Shown here: positions 37,534-49,742 of the stretch, in pieces
Layout: each line of letters begins with the position of its first letter
Position numbering within the stretch: position 1 is the first letter of the stretch
Assembly: GCA_022818135.1 (NCBI GenBank)
Contig: JAFMSR010000009.1
Location: 23,775,061 to 23,839,060 of the forward strand
DNA length: 64,000 nt
Source: Saxidomus purpurata
Taxonomy: Eukaryota > Mollusca > Bivalvia > Venerida > Veneridae
Direction of reading: 5' to 3'
Program-made: the position numbers and the translations under genes
The notes under the pieces: generated by a model
Told to the model about the DNA's origin: nothing
The model's input: only the letters and a program-made list of their open reading frames with translations
The model's database searches: none

Positions 37534-38330
37534 CTGAAAATGTACGAGTGCATTATTTCGGTAAAGCTTTAACTAAGCAGAAAACACAGAGAATAAAGGA
37601 GATACGAATTACTGAAATTTAGCCAAATTAGCCATTTCCGTGATGTAACGTAGTCAGCTTTTTTCTACTAGATAATTTTAAAAACAGTTTTCCTTAAATC
37701 ATCTCCATACCTGGGTAAAATTATATGGTCATTTCATGTTAGAGCTACAGTCCATGAAAAGGTAAAGTTTGGTCAAAATATTCGTATACACTCTCTTACC
37801 GTTTGTTCAACGACAGACATATATTAAACAAAAATGTTTATTGACATAGTATCTTTACCAAATCGAATAACTTGTTTGATCTTTCAAATAATGTAAGAGT
37901 TACAACCCTTGAATTCCTGAAATTTTCTCAAAATAGTTTAGCCGCCATTGGTATTTGAATAGTTCTTATCCATTCAATCGCTAGTGTGAAGGTGATATAA
38001 CATTATACAAGTCTAAGTAACCCCTTGCTTAAGTTTGCATTGAGGGTCTATTGAAATCAATACAAGGCCTATGTATTTTTACTTTTTTTTTAATACAGGA
38101 GCTTTATTTATATACACAGATTACAAAACGTACACTTTGTAATAACATGTGAACAAGTGAAAATAACATATATTTAACCATAACATAAGAACAGAATTGA
38201 AACAATGGGTATTGGTTTACATCTAAATTATAACCATAATTATTTATGGTATTGACAAAAAACCATGGACGGTAAGGATATATATTCTTCTGATATAAAG
38301 TTTGCAAATTGATCTAATGCTAGCACTAGC

Positions 38331-38849
38331 ATGTCCTCGAAGAAATTTAGTGCTGAAATTGAACAATTAACTAGGGATAAATGTATTGTTTCATGGAAGG
38401 CTAATGCTCAAAACCCAGTTGGACCATCTGGCAGAGGTAGAAATAAATTGAGAACATACTCTATGTTTAAGACCAACTATGAGACTGAACAGTATATTAA
38501 TATGCCAATGAGTTTTAAACATAGGTCAGCTCTAGCAACATTTAGATGTGGGGTAGCTCCCGTTAGACTAGAAACCGGGAGATATGAAAACATACCTGAA
38601 CAGTTACGATTATGTCCAGTCTGTAAACAAACTGTTGAAAAAGAATCTCATGTGTTATTACATTGTCATGATTATGATTATATTAGAAATGAGTTGTATG
38701 TGGAAGCTTATGCAGTTAATAATGGTTTTAATTATCTCTCAGATAATGATAAAGTGAAATTTATGTTATCCTATAATGCAATTGTTAAATTCACTGCCAA
38801 AACCTGTTATTCTATATTGAAAACGAGGAACAACCTTTTATACAGGTAA
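38331..38849 (+). pseudogene. LINE ORF2 C-terminal fragment
   Basis: 172 codons with no reverse transcriptase or endonuclease core. Visible features are L-R-T-Y-S-M-F-K-T-N-Y-E, then F-K-H-R-S-A-L-A-T-F-R-C-G, then E-T-G-R-Y-E, then a zinc knuckle C-P-V-C...E-S-H-V-L-L-H-C followed by Y-D-Y-I-R-N-E-L. This order is characteristic of the region after the reverse transcriptase in LINEs common in molluscs and cnidarians. The fragment is uninterrupted to its own TAA, so the insertion is fairly young, but it cannot encode an active enzyme. Confidence 0.75.
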
Positions 38850-39315
38850 AGTACTGTAATATGCAAAATTTTATTGTATATAATGTGCAATATTTCTGTT
38901 TTAAGATGATACTACCATCTTTTAATGTATGTGTAGGTAGATCACCACTGATCTGATCAGGGTTGATATATGTTTTCTTAAAACATTTCTTAATATGCGC
39001 AGTAGTGCCCCAGTCCTCCAATTTCAGTTTTTTTACCCATGTACTTTTACTGCAGCTTTTAGTGGAAGATTAGCAATGGTAACCTAACTTTTAACATGTA
39101 CATATAGTCTATGATAATTATATATGTAACCTATTTATTTTGTTTAATATGTACATAATAGTCTGTGATAATGCTATAGATAACGTAAATATTCTTATCT
39201 ATAGAGTCTCCTATAACTCATTATTGAGTGGCAGCATTACATGTTTTATGTTTTATTCATGTCTATTGTATTGAAAATGTAAATGCTGATGAGACTGAAA
39301 TAAACTATGAAATAT
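38331..39315 (+). mobile_element. 5'-truncated non-LTR retrotransposon (LINE) with 3' UTR
   Basis: A C-terminal LINE ORF2-like fragment is followed by about 460 bases of non-coding tail ending GATGAGACTGAAATAAACTA and then A+T-rich sequence. An in-frame TGA lies 21 bases before the first ATG, so no more upstream coding is retained. Target duplication was not identified. Confidence 0.7.
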
Positions 39316-41640
39316 ACATGTAAATCAATATAATTCCGATTTAAGTCACCCTCCTTTCAAACTCGAGAACACCTGTTTCAACAGGATATGATACATGCCA
39401 TCCCAAATTAATCATTGTTATAATCATAGCCATAATGATAGTTAAAGTAGTATGCTTGTTACAGGTTCCCTTCCGCACCTATACGCATGTACTCGTATTT
39501 AATGTAATAGAAATGGCAAACAATTACTGGCTCAATTCGAAGCTTAGATAATTAGTACGTGAGCTTTAAATAATACACGTACATATAATTAGTTCTGACA
39601 TCTTTATCTTCAGTTGATTCTATTATTAATAAAGAGTTATGTTCTACCACAGATGTTAATGACTTATGGGAAACGCGCCTTTATTTCGAAGACGTATTTT
39701 ATTGCTTTTATTATGTTTAATAATGATTGTTATCTTCTGTAGCAGTCATTTATCTAATTGAACAACTCATATCCACCTATTGTTATTGTTTATTATGATT
39801 GTGATGGTGATAATAATGATGGTGATGTTATAATTACATGTGTTATTATTTTATTATTACTGTAATTATTATTTACTGCTATGTATGAAAATATGTCCAT
39901 ATGAGAAACTGTGGTCTTGAACTGCACTCGTAATGAATTTTATTGATATCGTTGGCATATATAATGGACAAGACTGCTCGCCTGTTTTTGATACAAACTG
40001 CTATATATAATTATTACTCACGAAACCATGTAAAGCTTTTTCTGCTACTGTTATTGCTATTTAACTTGTACACTTACGAACTGAATGTATCCAGTGGCAT
40101 AATCCCATTATGAAAAGTAATTTTTCTCACGCACTTTTAGTGTTATATATGTGTGTACGTTTTTTGCTACGCTTCCATGTTAAATGAGTTTTAACACAAT
40201 GAATTGTGGGTAATTCTTTTATTGCTGCGCCTCAGGCAACGTATGTTTGGGGTAACGTACTGGAAGTCACTGGTGAGGTGGCAATGATCAATTTATCACC
40301 GTATCGGTAGTAGTGAATAAATTCGTTTTCGATACTGACAAGACTTCGTTGAATTACGACATTGAACTAATTCCACTGGTAAACAAGCAGTATTCTAAAT
40401 TTGCTACAAAGGCACAGAATAGTTAAATGATAAAAATGATGAATAATCGTGATTTATATTAAACAATTTTTTTCGGCAAATAATAGTTCATTTCGGTAAA
40501 TATTTAGGTATGTGGTAAAACCCTGACCAGACCAGACCAGAACACACAAAAGGCCGATCGTACCAGAAATTTTCGCCGATATGGCTTACACACAACAGCG
40601 TTATTATTTCGGTATTTAAAATATCTGCATTTGGTACATGTGTAACCAAACTAGATTTTTTTGTTGAAGTAATAATATTGAGCACTAAGAGCAGTATCGA
40701 AACGTTTTCATCGTAATAGAAACTATAAAATTCAATGTTAGTTCACCGAATGGATTTATTTGTGTGTATATAGGCCCGCTAATGTTTTACCGAGTTCTGA
40801 GTTTTTGTTTATGTTGTTTTGTTCATATCGGCGGAAAATTCCGGTACGTTTCGTGCTTTCCGTGGTGTAGTCTTTTACCCCCAACAATTAAAATTTTCCA
40901 AATTGAAAGACCCGCCATTACGATCTTTGCGGGACTGTTTCTCCCCATTATGATGGTCAGGAAAATTGTTTAAAAATTTAAAATTCGCATAGAAAGTACA
41001 GCAACAATGCATTGAATATAGCCTATGCTCACTACAGATGACCACTATATACAACTTACATTCGTAAATATTCATCTTTACAGGTCAAGTTCGATTATGG
41101 CCACATTTGCACTTAATAATTCAGAGAAACACATGTGTGTACCTGTATGATAGTCGTTATACATTTTCATACTTGTATGTTACTGAATAACACAAAGAGG
41201 GAGCATCCGTTTTCTTTGGAAACTTTCCTTTGCACACATTTCTAGATTTTGCTCTATTACTCTAGGTAGAAAAACTCTTGACATATTGTAAAAAAAATGA
41301 TTAAATAGAACATCATCTTATACTTACTACTCTGGGAAACATTACAGTCTGTAGCCACGAAGTTTTCCTTGCAAGAACGGTAACATACACTTCCACTTAA
41401 TATACTTGTATAAATTTTGTATATGTAGTCATAAGCAATTAGTATAACATAAAACAATGCAACCAGGGTTTGACGGGTATATTGTCGTAATTGCAAGACT
41501 CTTTGAAAAAAAACTGCTTCTTTCTATTCCTTGGTTTTAATCAATCCGCCCCTGTATTAAAGTTGTAAAGTATATTAAGAGTATCCATGTGATTATATTG
41601 TTATTGCAAAACATTTTGAAATTCTGACAAGACTTCTGGC
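39316..41640. other. Non-coding stretch
   Basis: No supported exon. A small (GACCA)n run lies near 40525-40545. Confidence 0.5.
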
Positions 41641-41860
41641 ATTTATTCTTGTTATATTGGAATGGTGGTCACCTTGGATCCAAAACTAGGTAACAAGATC
41701 AGATCAAGAGATAACTTTTATTGCTCTAAAAGTAACATTTTATAACCAATTTTTATGAGAATTAGCCAGAATCTTCCGGTCTTGATGATGACCTAACTAA
41801 ATCTGGAACACATATAGATCAAGGTTGATTTTGATCACATTGTGTAATAAGTAGGCCATG

Positions 41861-41902
41861 CACTCAGGTGGACGATATAGGGTCAATATGGCTACTCTTG
41901 TT
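41861..41902 (+). repeat. Orphan right end of the tandem-core element family
   Basis: TCAGGTGGACGATATAGGGT then CAATATGGCTACTCTTGTTG matches the right end of the element at 43862-45346 (AAGGTGAGCGATATAGGGCC then ATCTTGGCCCTCTTGTT). Confidence 0.6.
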
Positions 41903-42329
41903 GGCAGTTCTAGTCAAGTGAAGAAAATCAGTCGATTTTATATGTCTCTCTCTAGTTTTTTAACGTCTCAAAATCGTGTTCCGAAGTCTAATACAGTTCT
42001 GCCTTTAAAACAAGTCATCATCATTTCCTTGGGCAACGCTATCTTCTTTGCTGCGACCCGCAGCAACTTTTCTACTTGTAGTCTACTCGGGCTATATTTG
42101 AAGGGACTACGTGTGTAATGCGGTCGTATGTAAACACTAGGCGTAGCTTGAGACAATTTCTACGGAATAAATAAGTCTCACCCCCTGCAAAGAATAATCG
42201 AAACTATCTTAGGATAAGTAAATAATATTATATAATGCTAATGAGATTTAATGAAACCCTTGTACCGGATTTATATTTATGTACATGTAAAATGTTATTT
42301 TGCTTTATACCCATGCTGTGTTCTGTAAA

Positions 42330-42374
42330 ACACCTGGGAGAAATAAAAGAAATGTTCTGTTCTGTTCTGTTCTA
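42330..42374 (+). repeat. LINE-like 3' tail with (TTCTG)n
   Basis: GGGAGAAATAAAAGAAATG followed by about four TTCTG units. The 41900-42330 sequence before it may be the 3' UTR of the same degenerate element; no coding remnant was found there. Confidence 0.5.
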
Positions 42375-43155
42375 ATACTACTACTATCGCTATTTTTGAT
42401 AATGAAACCTTACACAGTGAAAATATTTTAATTTGTTATATCACTCAACCATAATAAACTCCTAATTTAATGAAAAGTAATATATTAGAGATAATTCACT
42501 CTATTTCGGTCTTCATAGCGGTTTATGATGAAGACAAATGGCCACTAATATAAGATCGTCGAAATAATTTGAATAAATAGCACATAAAAGCATATTACCA
42601 CGAAATAAATAACTGGCAAAATAGATAAGCTGTATGAATGAATCAGAAAGAGACCTGATGATTTTCAGAATGTGCGCATATTTGCTTTAATAGAAACCCA
42701 TGCATCCATGCGACTTTGATAAAATGCTGAAAGAGTTTAAAACAAAGGCGTTAATCCAACTTGATTGATTGATTGATGTATTAGCTTTAGAAAATCGAAA
42801 GTTTTGTTTTACATTTCACGATATCCTGTAAAAACATCTTAAAAATGTGTAAGGTGAATTATAGCAGTATATAAATGCTACGATGTACAATATACTTCAA
42901 TTTCACGGTTTCAAAATGATACATAGGGATTGAAAGGTGTCATTGGTAAAAATATACAATTAATCATATAGCCACTTACATATAAATGCTTAACAACAGA
43001 ACTTCTACTGACAAGGCAAAACAAACCATTACATTATGCCCAGAAATTGTCCTGATTTTAGGTTATTTATAAGCAACAGGACAACATGCAAACTTTTCTA
43101 TATGCATGTTGCTGATTTAAAAACTGTTAAGTATCATAGTTACTACACATGACAT
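42375..43155. other. Non-coding stretch
   Basis: Nothing recognised. Confidence 0.5.
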
Positions 43156-43556
43156 TCAAATAAGCTTCTGAAATTTCGTACAAAGTAATGGCTCTGAATG
43201 CATTGTCTTAGTTTTGATCCTTGGCATTTTCTCTAATGTCGGGATACAAACATAATATTCGGTGGACATCCCTTTTCCATCTCTTCTCCAAATAGCTTGA
43301 GTCTCGTGTTTTGTTAACACGTATGCGTACCTTATTTCGTTAACTGAGAAATATCTCAATATGCTAGATACCCATTGTTTTATCTTTTCTTACTGATTAA
43401 CAACCTTCGTTGATATGCACTCTTTATCACCTCTTTGTTACTGTATGCTCTGCTAAACCTTTCAATGAAAGCAGGTGTGTACTGACCCACTGACTGCAAC
43501 ACTTGACGTTTGTTTTTCCCACTTAGTAACTGCTGTTGTAGTTTCTGCTCAGTTTC
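43156..43556 (-). pseudogene. Frameshifted coding remnant, family unknown
   Basis: Two adjacent minus-strand frames read as convincing protein. From 43556 to a TAA at 43380-43382, 58 codons include L-L-S-G-K-N-K-R-Q-V-L-Q-S-V-G-Q-Y-T-P. From about 43391 to a TGA at 43156-43158, the translation includes V-N-E-I-R-Y-A-Y-V-L-T-K-H-E-T-Q-A-I-W. The pieces overlap by a few bases in different frames, so one small indel near 43385 would join them. Another shift seems to lie just upstream of 43556, where a third frame reads D-L-Q-N-D-I-L-L-E. Composition is normal for a soluble protein, and simple repeats are absent. It is probably a decayed transposon ORF or a processed pseudogene. Confidence 0.5.
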
Positions 43557-43861
43557 TCAAGGAGTATGTCATTTTGAAGATCTCTACCGTCTATTCAAGA
43601 GCTAAGTGCTCATAAATCTAGTGAAAGTAAATGAGCATGATCCGGATAAATTACAGTAATTTTAGACCCTAGTCTATCATTATTTTGAATTGATCTCTAC
43701 TGTATGCAAAAACGAGTTTAAATCATTTGCAAAGATGCACATGCTTGGCATATCTAAACACAAATACATGTATAGGACACTCATGATGTATGTAACGTTT
43801 CATCTTTTCAAATTTTGGCCTTGTCATACATATTTTCCATAAGCTGATATAGGACTAGTTA

Positions 43862-45346
43862 GCTCACCTGGCTACGCCAGGGTGAGCTTTTCTGATCGAT
43901 GATTGTCCGTCGTCCGTCGTCCGTCGTCCGTCAACATTTTGATTCAAATGACATCTCCTCTGAAACCTCTAGGCCAATGTTGATAAAACTATGCAGGAAT
44001 GTTCCTTGCATGAAGCTCTACCAAAATTGTTCAAAGAATTCCATTCCATGCAGAACTCTGGTTGCTATGGCAAAAAATAGGAAACACTTAAAAAATCTTC
44101 TTCTCTGAAACCACAAGGCCTAGAGCTCAGATATTTGGCATGTAGCATTGTCTAGTGGACCTCTACCAAGATTGTTCAAATTATGACCCCCTGGTCAAAA
44201 TTGACCCCGCGCGGGTGGGCCCTTAGTTTTTGCATAGGAATATATAGGGAAAACTTTAAAAATCTTCTTCTCTGAAACCACAAGGCCTAGAGCTAAGATA
44301 TTTGGCATGTAGCATTGTCTAGTGGACCTCTACCAATATTGTTCAAATTATGACCCCCGGGTCAAAATTGACCCCGCACCGGGGGTCACTTAGTTTTGCA
44401 TAGGAATATATAGGAAAAACTTAAAAAATCTTCTTCTCTGAAACCACAAGGCCTAGAGCTTAGATATTTGGCATGTTTCATTGGCTAGTGGACCTCTACT
44501 AATATTGTTCAAATTATGAGCCCCGGGTCAAAATTGACCCCGCCCCGGGGGTTACTTAGTTTTGCATAGGAATATATAGGAAAAACTTAAAAAATCTTCT
44601 TCTCTGAAACCACAAGGCCTAGAGCTTAGATATTTGGCATGTAGCGTTTGCTAGTGGACCTCTACCAAGATTGTTCAGATTATGAGCCCCGGATCAAAAT
44701 TGACCCCGCACCGGGGGTCACTTAGTTTTACATAGGCTTATATAGTAAAAACTTTAAAAATCTTCTTCTCTGAAACCACAAGGCCTAGAGCTTAGATATT
44801 TGGCATGTAGCATTGGCTAGTGGACCTCTACCAAGATTGTTCAAATTATGAGCCCCGGATCAAAATTGACCCCGCACCGGGGGTCACTTAGTTTTACATA
44901 GGCTTATATAGTAAAAACTTTAAAAATCTTCTTCTCTGAAACCACAAGGCCTAGAGCTTAGATATTTGGCATGTAGCATTGGCTAGTGGACCTCTACCAA
45001 TATTGTTAAATTATGACCCCCGGGTCAAAATTGACCCGCGCACCGGGGGTCACTTAGTTTTGCATAGGAATATATAGTAAAAACTTTAAAAATCTTCTTC
45101 TCTGAAACCACAAGGCCTAGAGCTTAGATATTTGGCATGTAGCATTGCCTAGTAGACCTCTTTAAAGTTTGTTCAAATTATGCCCCTGGGGTCAAAATTG
45201 ACCTTGCCCGGGGGGGGGGTCATTTGTTTTACAAAGGCGTATATAGGAAAACTTATTTGGTATATAACATTATCTAGTGATCTTCCACCAGGCAAGTGGA
45301 CTTGTACCAAGGTGAGCGATATAGGGCCATCTTGGCCCTCTTGTTT
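43862..45346 (+). mobile_element. Microsatellite-plus-167 bp tandem-core element (pearl/Helitron-like type)
   Basis: The left end AGCTCACCTGGCTACGCCAG followed by GGTGAGC is itself a hairpin. Next come GATGATTGTCCGTCG and four GTCCGTC units, a unique region, seven tandem copies of a 167 bp unit, and the right end AAGGTGAGCGATATAGGGCC...TTGGCCCTCTTGTT. AGCTCACCT and AGGTGAGC are short inverted subterminal repeats. This organisation matches what I recall of pearl-type elements in oysters and of Helentron-related non-autonomous elements. It has no coding capacity, so mobility would be in trans. Confidence 0.75.
44091..45180 (+). repeat. Tandem core, seven copies of about 167 bp
   Basis: Units begin AATCTTCTTCTCTGAAACCA near 44094, 44260, 44427, 44594, 44757, 44927 and 45092. 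Each contains GGCATGTAGCATTG, GTGGACCTCTACCAA and GTCAAAATTGACCCCGC with a palindromic CCCCGGGTC-rich part, then TTGCATAGGAATATATAG. The copies are more than 90% alike by eye, so the array was homogenised recently. Confidence 0.93.
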
Positions 45347-46944
45347 TATGTATGACTCGATTTGCTATTAGCTCTCGTGCGTTACAAAAAGGTCTTCAGT
45401 ATGTAGCCCGAGAAAAAATGCGCAACAAACAAAAAGCACAAAAAAGCAAAACAGAAATTCAACATTAATATTTCTTGTAGACACGCACGCCCCAATAGTG
45501 TAAAGTTGTCCTTTGTGTCTGTATTGAAAACCTTAACTTTGAACATTTAGAAAGTCTTGTTTTCCTTGTTTCTTAGATGTTGCATGCATTCATTACATCT
45601 TACTCCATCATTCTCGTCTCAGTATAATAGCGTATCAATACATTTAATTACGTGAAACTTAAGTAATGTCTTCTCATTATGGTGAGCATTCTCCTGTAGA
45701 TGAACATTTTTGTCCTCGAGCTGATCGATGAACGCTCTTCACAACTGTTTAATTCGCTATTATTTAATTACTATGAACAGATCCCATGGGTATAAAATCC
45801 GCCTCATAAATTACTATGGAGAACTATGTCATTTTATCGTATTTCAAGGAAGATTGTGCTTCATATTCAATATGACTAATACCCTTGAAAAGGTTAGATA
45901 AGGCATGATACAGAAAATATCTCAGCTCAAGAAATAACCCTGTCTTTTTACATGGTCGGTTTATAGCGTCGATTCATTTGACCGTGGTTTAGGTCTCATC
46001 GAAACGAGCAATAGGTATGATATACACGGAACAGACCTGAAATGAATGTTTTTGTCAAGACATCTCCTTGTGTGTCTGCTTCGCAAACATACTGCTTACC
46101 GTATGCAGTTATCTATAGCCACTAAACATAACAACACCTGACCAACTTGTGTCAGAACCGGTTATCAGTCGTGTTTGATTGGCATGTACACGATTCAGTC
46201 CTACGACAGTATCATTCAGCTTGAGCCTTGTCAATATTATTTGATTCTGCGGACGCCGGAAGTATCATAAAGAGGAATGTATGCAGTCTAGTAATATTGG
46301 CATGTTTTCATTATATTATTACTGTCAACGTTCTCTGATTGGAAGGTTAATACTGTGACAGTCAGTGGTCGGTCCGTTACAAAATGTTTGTACATGTACC
46401 GTTAACCTCTCTCAAAATGTCCGATGAATTTTGAAAAGATACTTTGTCAATTACATTGCCATAAGGAGTAGAATTGCGTGACGTGTATTTCTTTGCGTTA
46501 AAACATTCTGTTAACTTTCACAGCGGTGTTGCTGTGCACTGACAGCTCAGTCTTCGTTTTTACTAATTAACTTTAATTGTTCTTTCGTTTTGCTGAAATA
46601 GAACAAAATGTTAAAATGAGGCTGAATTTGAAATTCAAAATTTCTCATTTGTTAAATGCAAGTTTCGTAACTTGTCATCGGCAATTTCAGCAGGTCGGTT
46701 AATAAAACTAATTGGATATTACTTATTAAAACTATGCAGCTTTACTTATAGTTCATAGAACTTAAACACTAATTTAAAACACTCAGAACATACATTATTT
46801 GCTTCTGAGACGTTCAGTGATCTGTGTCTGTAATTAATAACCAAAATTTAACTTTAAGTTTTTAACTTTATATCAATAAAAACCTAAAATTACTTGAGCC
46901 AAAAGTCATTTCTATCGGCGATTGCTTCATAGCATCTGAATAGA
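45347..46944. other. Non-coding stretch
   Basis: No exon or repeat recognised. Confidence 0.5.
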
Positions 46945-47577
46945 CATTCCCACTGACAGACATTCCTGCCGAAACTGGGATTCTGACACACATTCCTGCC
47001 GAAACTGGGATTCTGACACAGACATTCCTGCAAAAACTGGAATTCTGACACAGACATTCCTGCCGAAACTGGGATTCTGACAGACATTCCTGTCGAAACT
47101 GGGATTCTGACAGACGTCCCTGACAAAACTGGGATTCTGACACAGACATTCCTGCCAAAACTGGAATTCTGACACAGACATTCCTGCCAAAACTGGGATT
47201 CTGACACAAACATTCCTGTCAAAACTGGGATTCTGACACAGACATTCCTGCCAAAACTGGGATTCTGACACAGACATTCCTGTTAAAACTGGGATTCTGA
47301 AAGACATCCCTGCCAAAACTGGGATTCTGACACAGACATTCCTACCAAAACTGTGATTCTGACACAGACATTCCTGCCGAAACTGGGATTCTGACACAGA
47401 CATTCCTGCCGAAACTGGGATTCTGACACAGACATTCCTGCCAAAACTGGGATTCTGACACAGACATTCCTGCCCAAACTGGGATTCTGACACAGACATT
47501 CCTGCCAAAACTGGGATTTTGACACAGACATTCCTGCCAAAACTTGGATTCTGACAGATATTCCTGCCAAAGGAAGT
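46945..47577. repeat. Minisatellite, 30/32 bp units, about 20 copies
   Basis: The unit is GACATTCCTGCCGAAACTGG plus GATTCTGACACA, in 32- and 30-base forms that differ by one CA. Minus-strand frames stay open because the unit lacks stops in those frames. Since 32 is not a multiple of three, the resulting proteins change frame class unit by unit and are not credible genes. Confidence 0.96.
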
Positions 47578-48779
47578 GAATGACATACTAGGGAAGTCTC
47601 CTTAGGTTGACAATATTACTGTCCTACCCAAAGCTATGTGATGTATATATACTGCATGCATCATCAGTAGCTGAGCCCTCTTCAAGCGCTTCTTTTTATT
47701 TTGTTGAATAATTTGATACGCTTGGGAATAACAGCATATCAGCTAAAACCAGTGAAAAGAGATCAAAATTCACTTGCACTACCGTCACACATATTGCTGT
47801 TATTTACTACATACTCTATTTGAAAAGCTTTATGTGAAAATCCTTCTAGAACAGAACCCATAAATTTGACTGCTTTGATGCCAGCATGATATAAAACACA
47901 TGATAAATATTGTTCTTTAACACAAGAAATCTAATTTAATTAATCATTTTAATTAAATTTAAATTGAGTCGATATTTCCAAGCCGACCTTGCTTTATTCC
48001 AGGAGAGAAATCAAGGGTTGTTAGGAAAGAATCGTTTTCTAAAAAATTTTAAAATTCCTTTAGTACATCGACGGGTCATCCCTTAAATATAATGTAAAAC
48101 AACTTTAAAAGGTTTATAGTACATTCTTTTCAATGTTTAGAGGGTTAAATGGAGTAAAATGTTTTGTTCATCTGTACTGTTTATGAACAAGGCTTACAAG
48201 CTAGGTGCCCCGCCCTCCCTACACCAACAAAATTTATTGCATTTTATTTTTATTGTTACCTCTTGTTTCAGGAATTTAATCGTTTGACTACTGTTTGAAT
48301 AACTGATAGAAGAAAAAACCAGCAGTTTACCGTACTATTTAATAGTCTATTACAGAACTATTAATAATGAATAAAAGCATTTGTTCTATCTGTTTAGATA
48401 TGAAAATATATAGGTAACATACTCCTAGCATACATTATAATATACAAATATAAAACTTAGAAGATTTTTTCGCAAAAGATTACACCTAGTTTCGTTAATT
48501 ACACACTGTCTACTATCTGACGACTGTATCAAAATCCTTTCTTGACTTTCACACACTCTTTCTTCGTTCACAATTTCAAATGGGTTATTAAAGAAGGCAT
48601 ATAACTGTTATAACATAGCGTCTGATTGTGGTTAAGCTAAATCTGCTTTAAATCTTTTGTTGTGACAAATAAAATGAAGTAAAAATAGATTTTGTTTTTA
48701 CAGAAACCTGTAGCTCTTGAAAACGTTTATCAATCAGATGTTTAGTAAGCTGTTAAGAGATTGGTTTAGCCTTACCAAA
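47578..48779. other. Non-coding stretch
   Basis: Nothing recognised. Confidence 0.5.
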
Positions 48780-49742
48780 ACATTTAAAATCAAAATGTTT
48801 AGAAAGCTATTAAGTGATTGGTCCAGCACCAAAACGTTTCTCAATCAGTTGTTTAGTAAGCTGTTAAGAAATTAGTCTAGCCTTACCAAAACGTTTATAC
48901 ACGTAATCAAGTTCATAGGTATGCTGTTCGGTGATTGGCCTAGCATTACCAAAACGTTTATAAATATTAAGATGTTTAGTAAGCTGTTCAGTGATTAGCC
49001 TAGCATTACCATAATGTTTATAACTGAGATGATAGGTAAGCTGTTCAATGATTGGCCTAGCATTACCAAAATGTTTATAATTTAGGTGATTAGTAAGCTG
49101 TTGAGTGATTGGCCTAACATTACCAAAATGTTTATAATTTATATGATAAGTAAGCTGTTCAGTGATTGGCTTAGCATTACCAAAACGTTCATAGCTGAGA
49201 TGATTAGTAAGCTGTTCAGTGATTGGCCTATGCATTACCAAAATGTTTATAGCTGAGATGATAAGTAAGCTGTTCAGTAATTGTCCTAGAATTACCAAAA
49301 CGTTTATAGCTGAGATGATTAGTAAGCTGTTGAGTGATTGGCCTATGCATTACCAAAACGTTTATAGCTGAGATGATAAGTAAGCTGTTCAGTGATTGTC
49401 CTAGAATTACCAAAACGTTCATAGCTGAGATGATTAGTAAGCTGTTCAGTGATTGGCCTATGCATTACCAAAATGTTTATAGCTGAGATGATTAGTAAGC
49501 TGTTCAGTGATTGGCCTAGCATTACCAAATATTTTACAGCGGAGATGATTAGTAAGCTGTTCAGTGATTGGCCTATGCATTACCAAAACGTTTATAGCTG
49601 AGATGATAAGTAAGCTGTTCAGTGATTGGCCTAGCATTACCAAAACGTTTATAGCTGAGATGATAAGTAAGCTGTTCAGTGATTGGCCTAGCATTACCAA
49701 ATATTTTACAGCGGAGATGATTTTTAAGCTACTCATTGATTG
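48780..49742. repeat. 57/58 bp satellite array with higher-order pairing
   Basis: About 17 copies of a unit containing AGTAAGCTGTTCAGTGATTG, CATTACCAAAACG and TTTATAGCTGAGATGA. From 49198 to about 49480 two versions alternate, one with GCCTATGCATTACC and one with GTCCTAGAATTACC, making a 115 bp higher-order repeat. A third version with ATTTTACAGCGGAGATG occurs at about 49530 and 49703. The outer copies at 48780-49000 are the most diverged, as expected for an array homogenised from its centre. Confidence 0.93.

Noticed and set aside
39281..39305. CTGATGAG followed by ACTGAAATAAAC as a second hammerhead core
   Set aside because: It is the 3' end of the LINE tail and lacks the required stems.
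46945..47577. CRISPR-like alternation of conserved and variable parts
   Set aside because: The units are directly adjacent without unique spacers, and the genome is clearly eukaryotic.
46868..47586. Minus-strand frames of 95-219 codons with repeated cysteine motifs
   Set aside because: They are translations of a 30/32 bp minisatellite whose unit has no stop codons; the unit length is not a multiple of three and no start or splice context exists.
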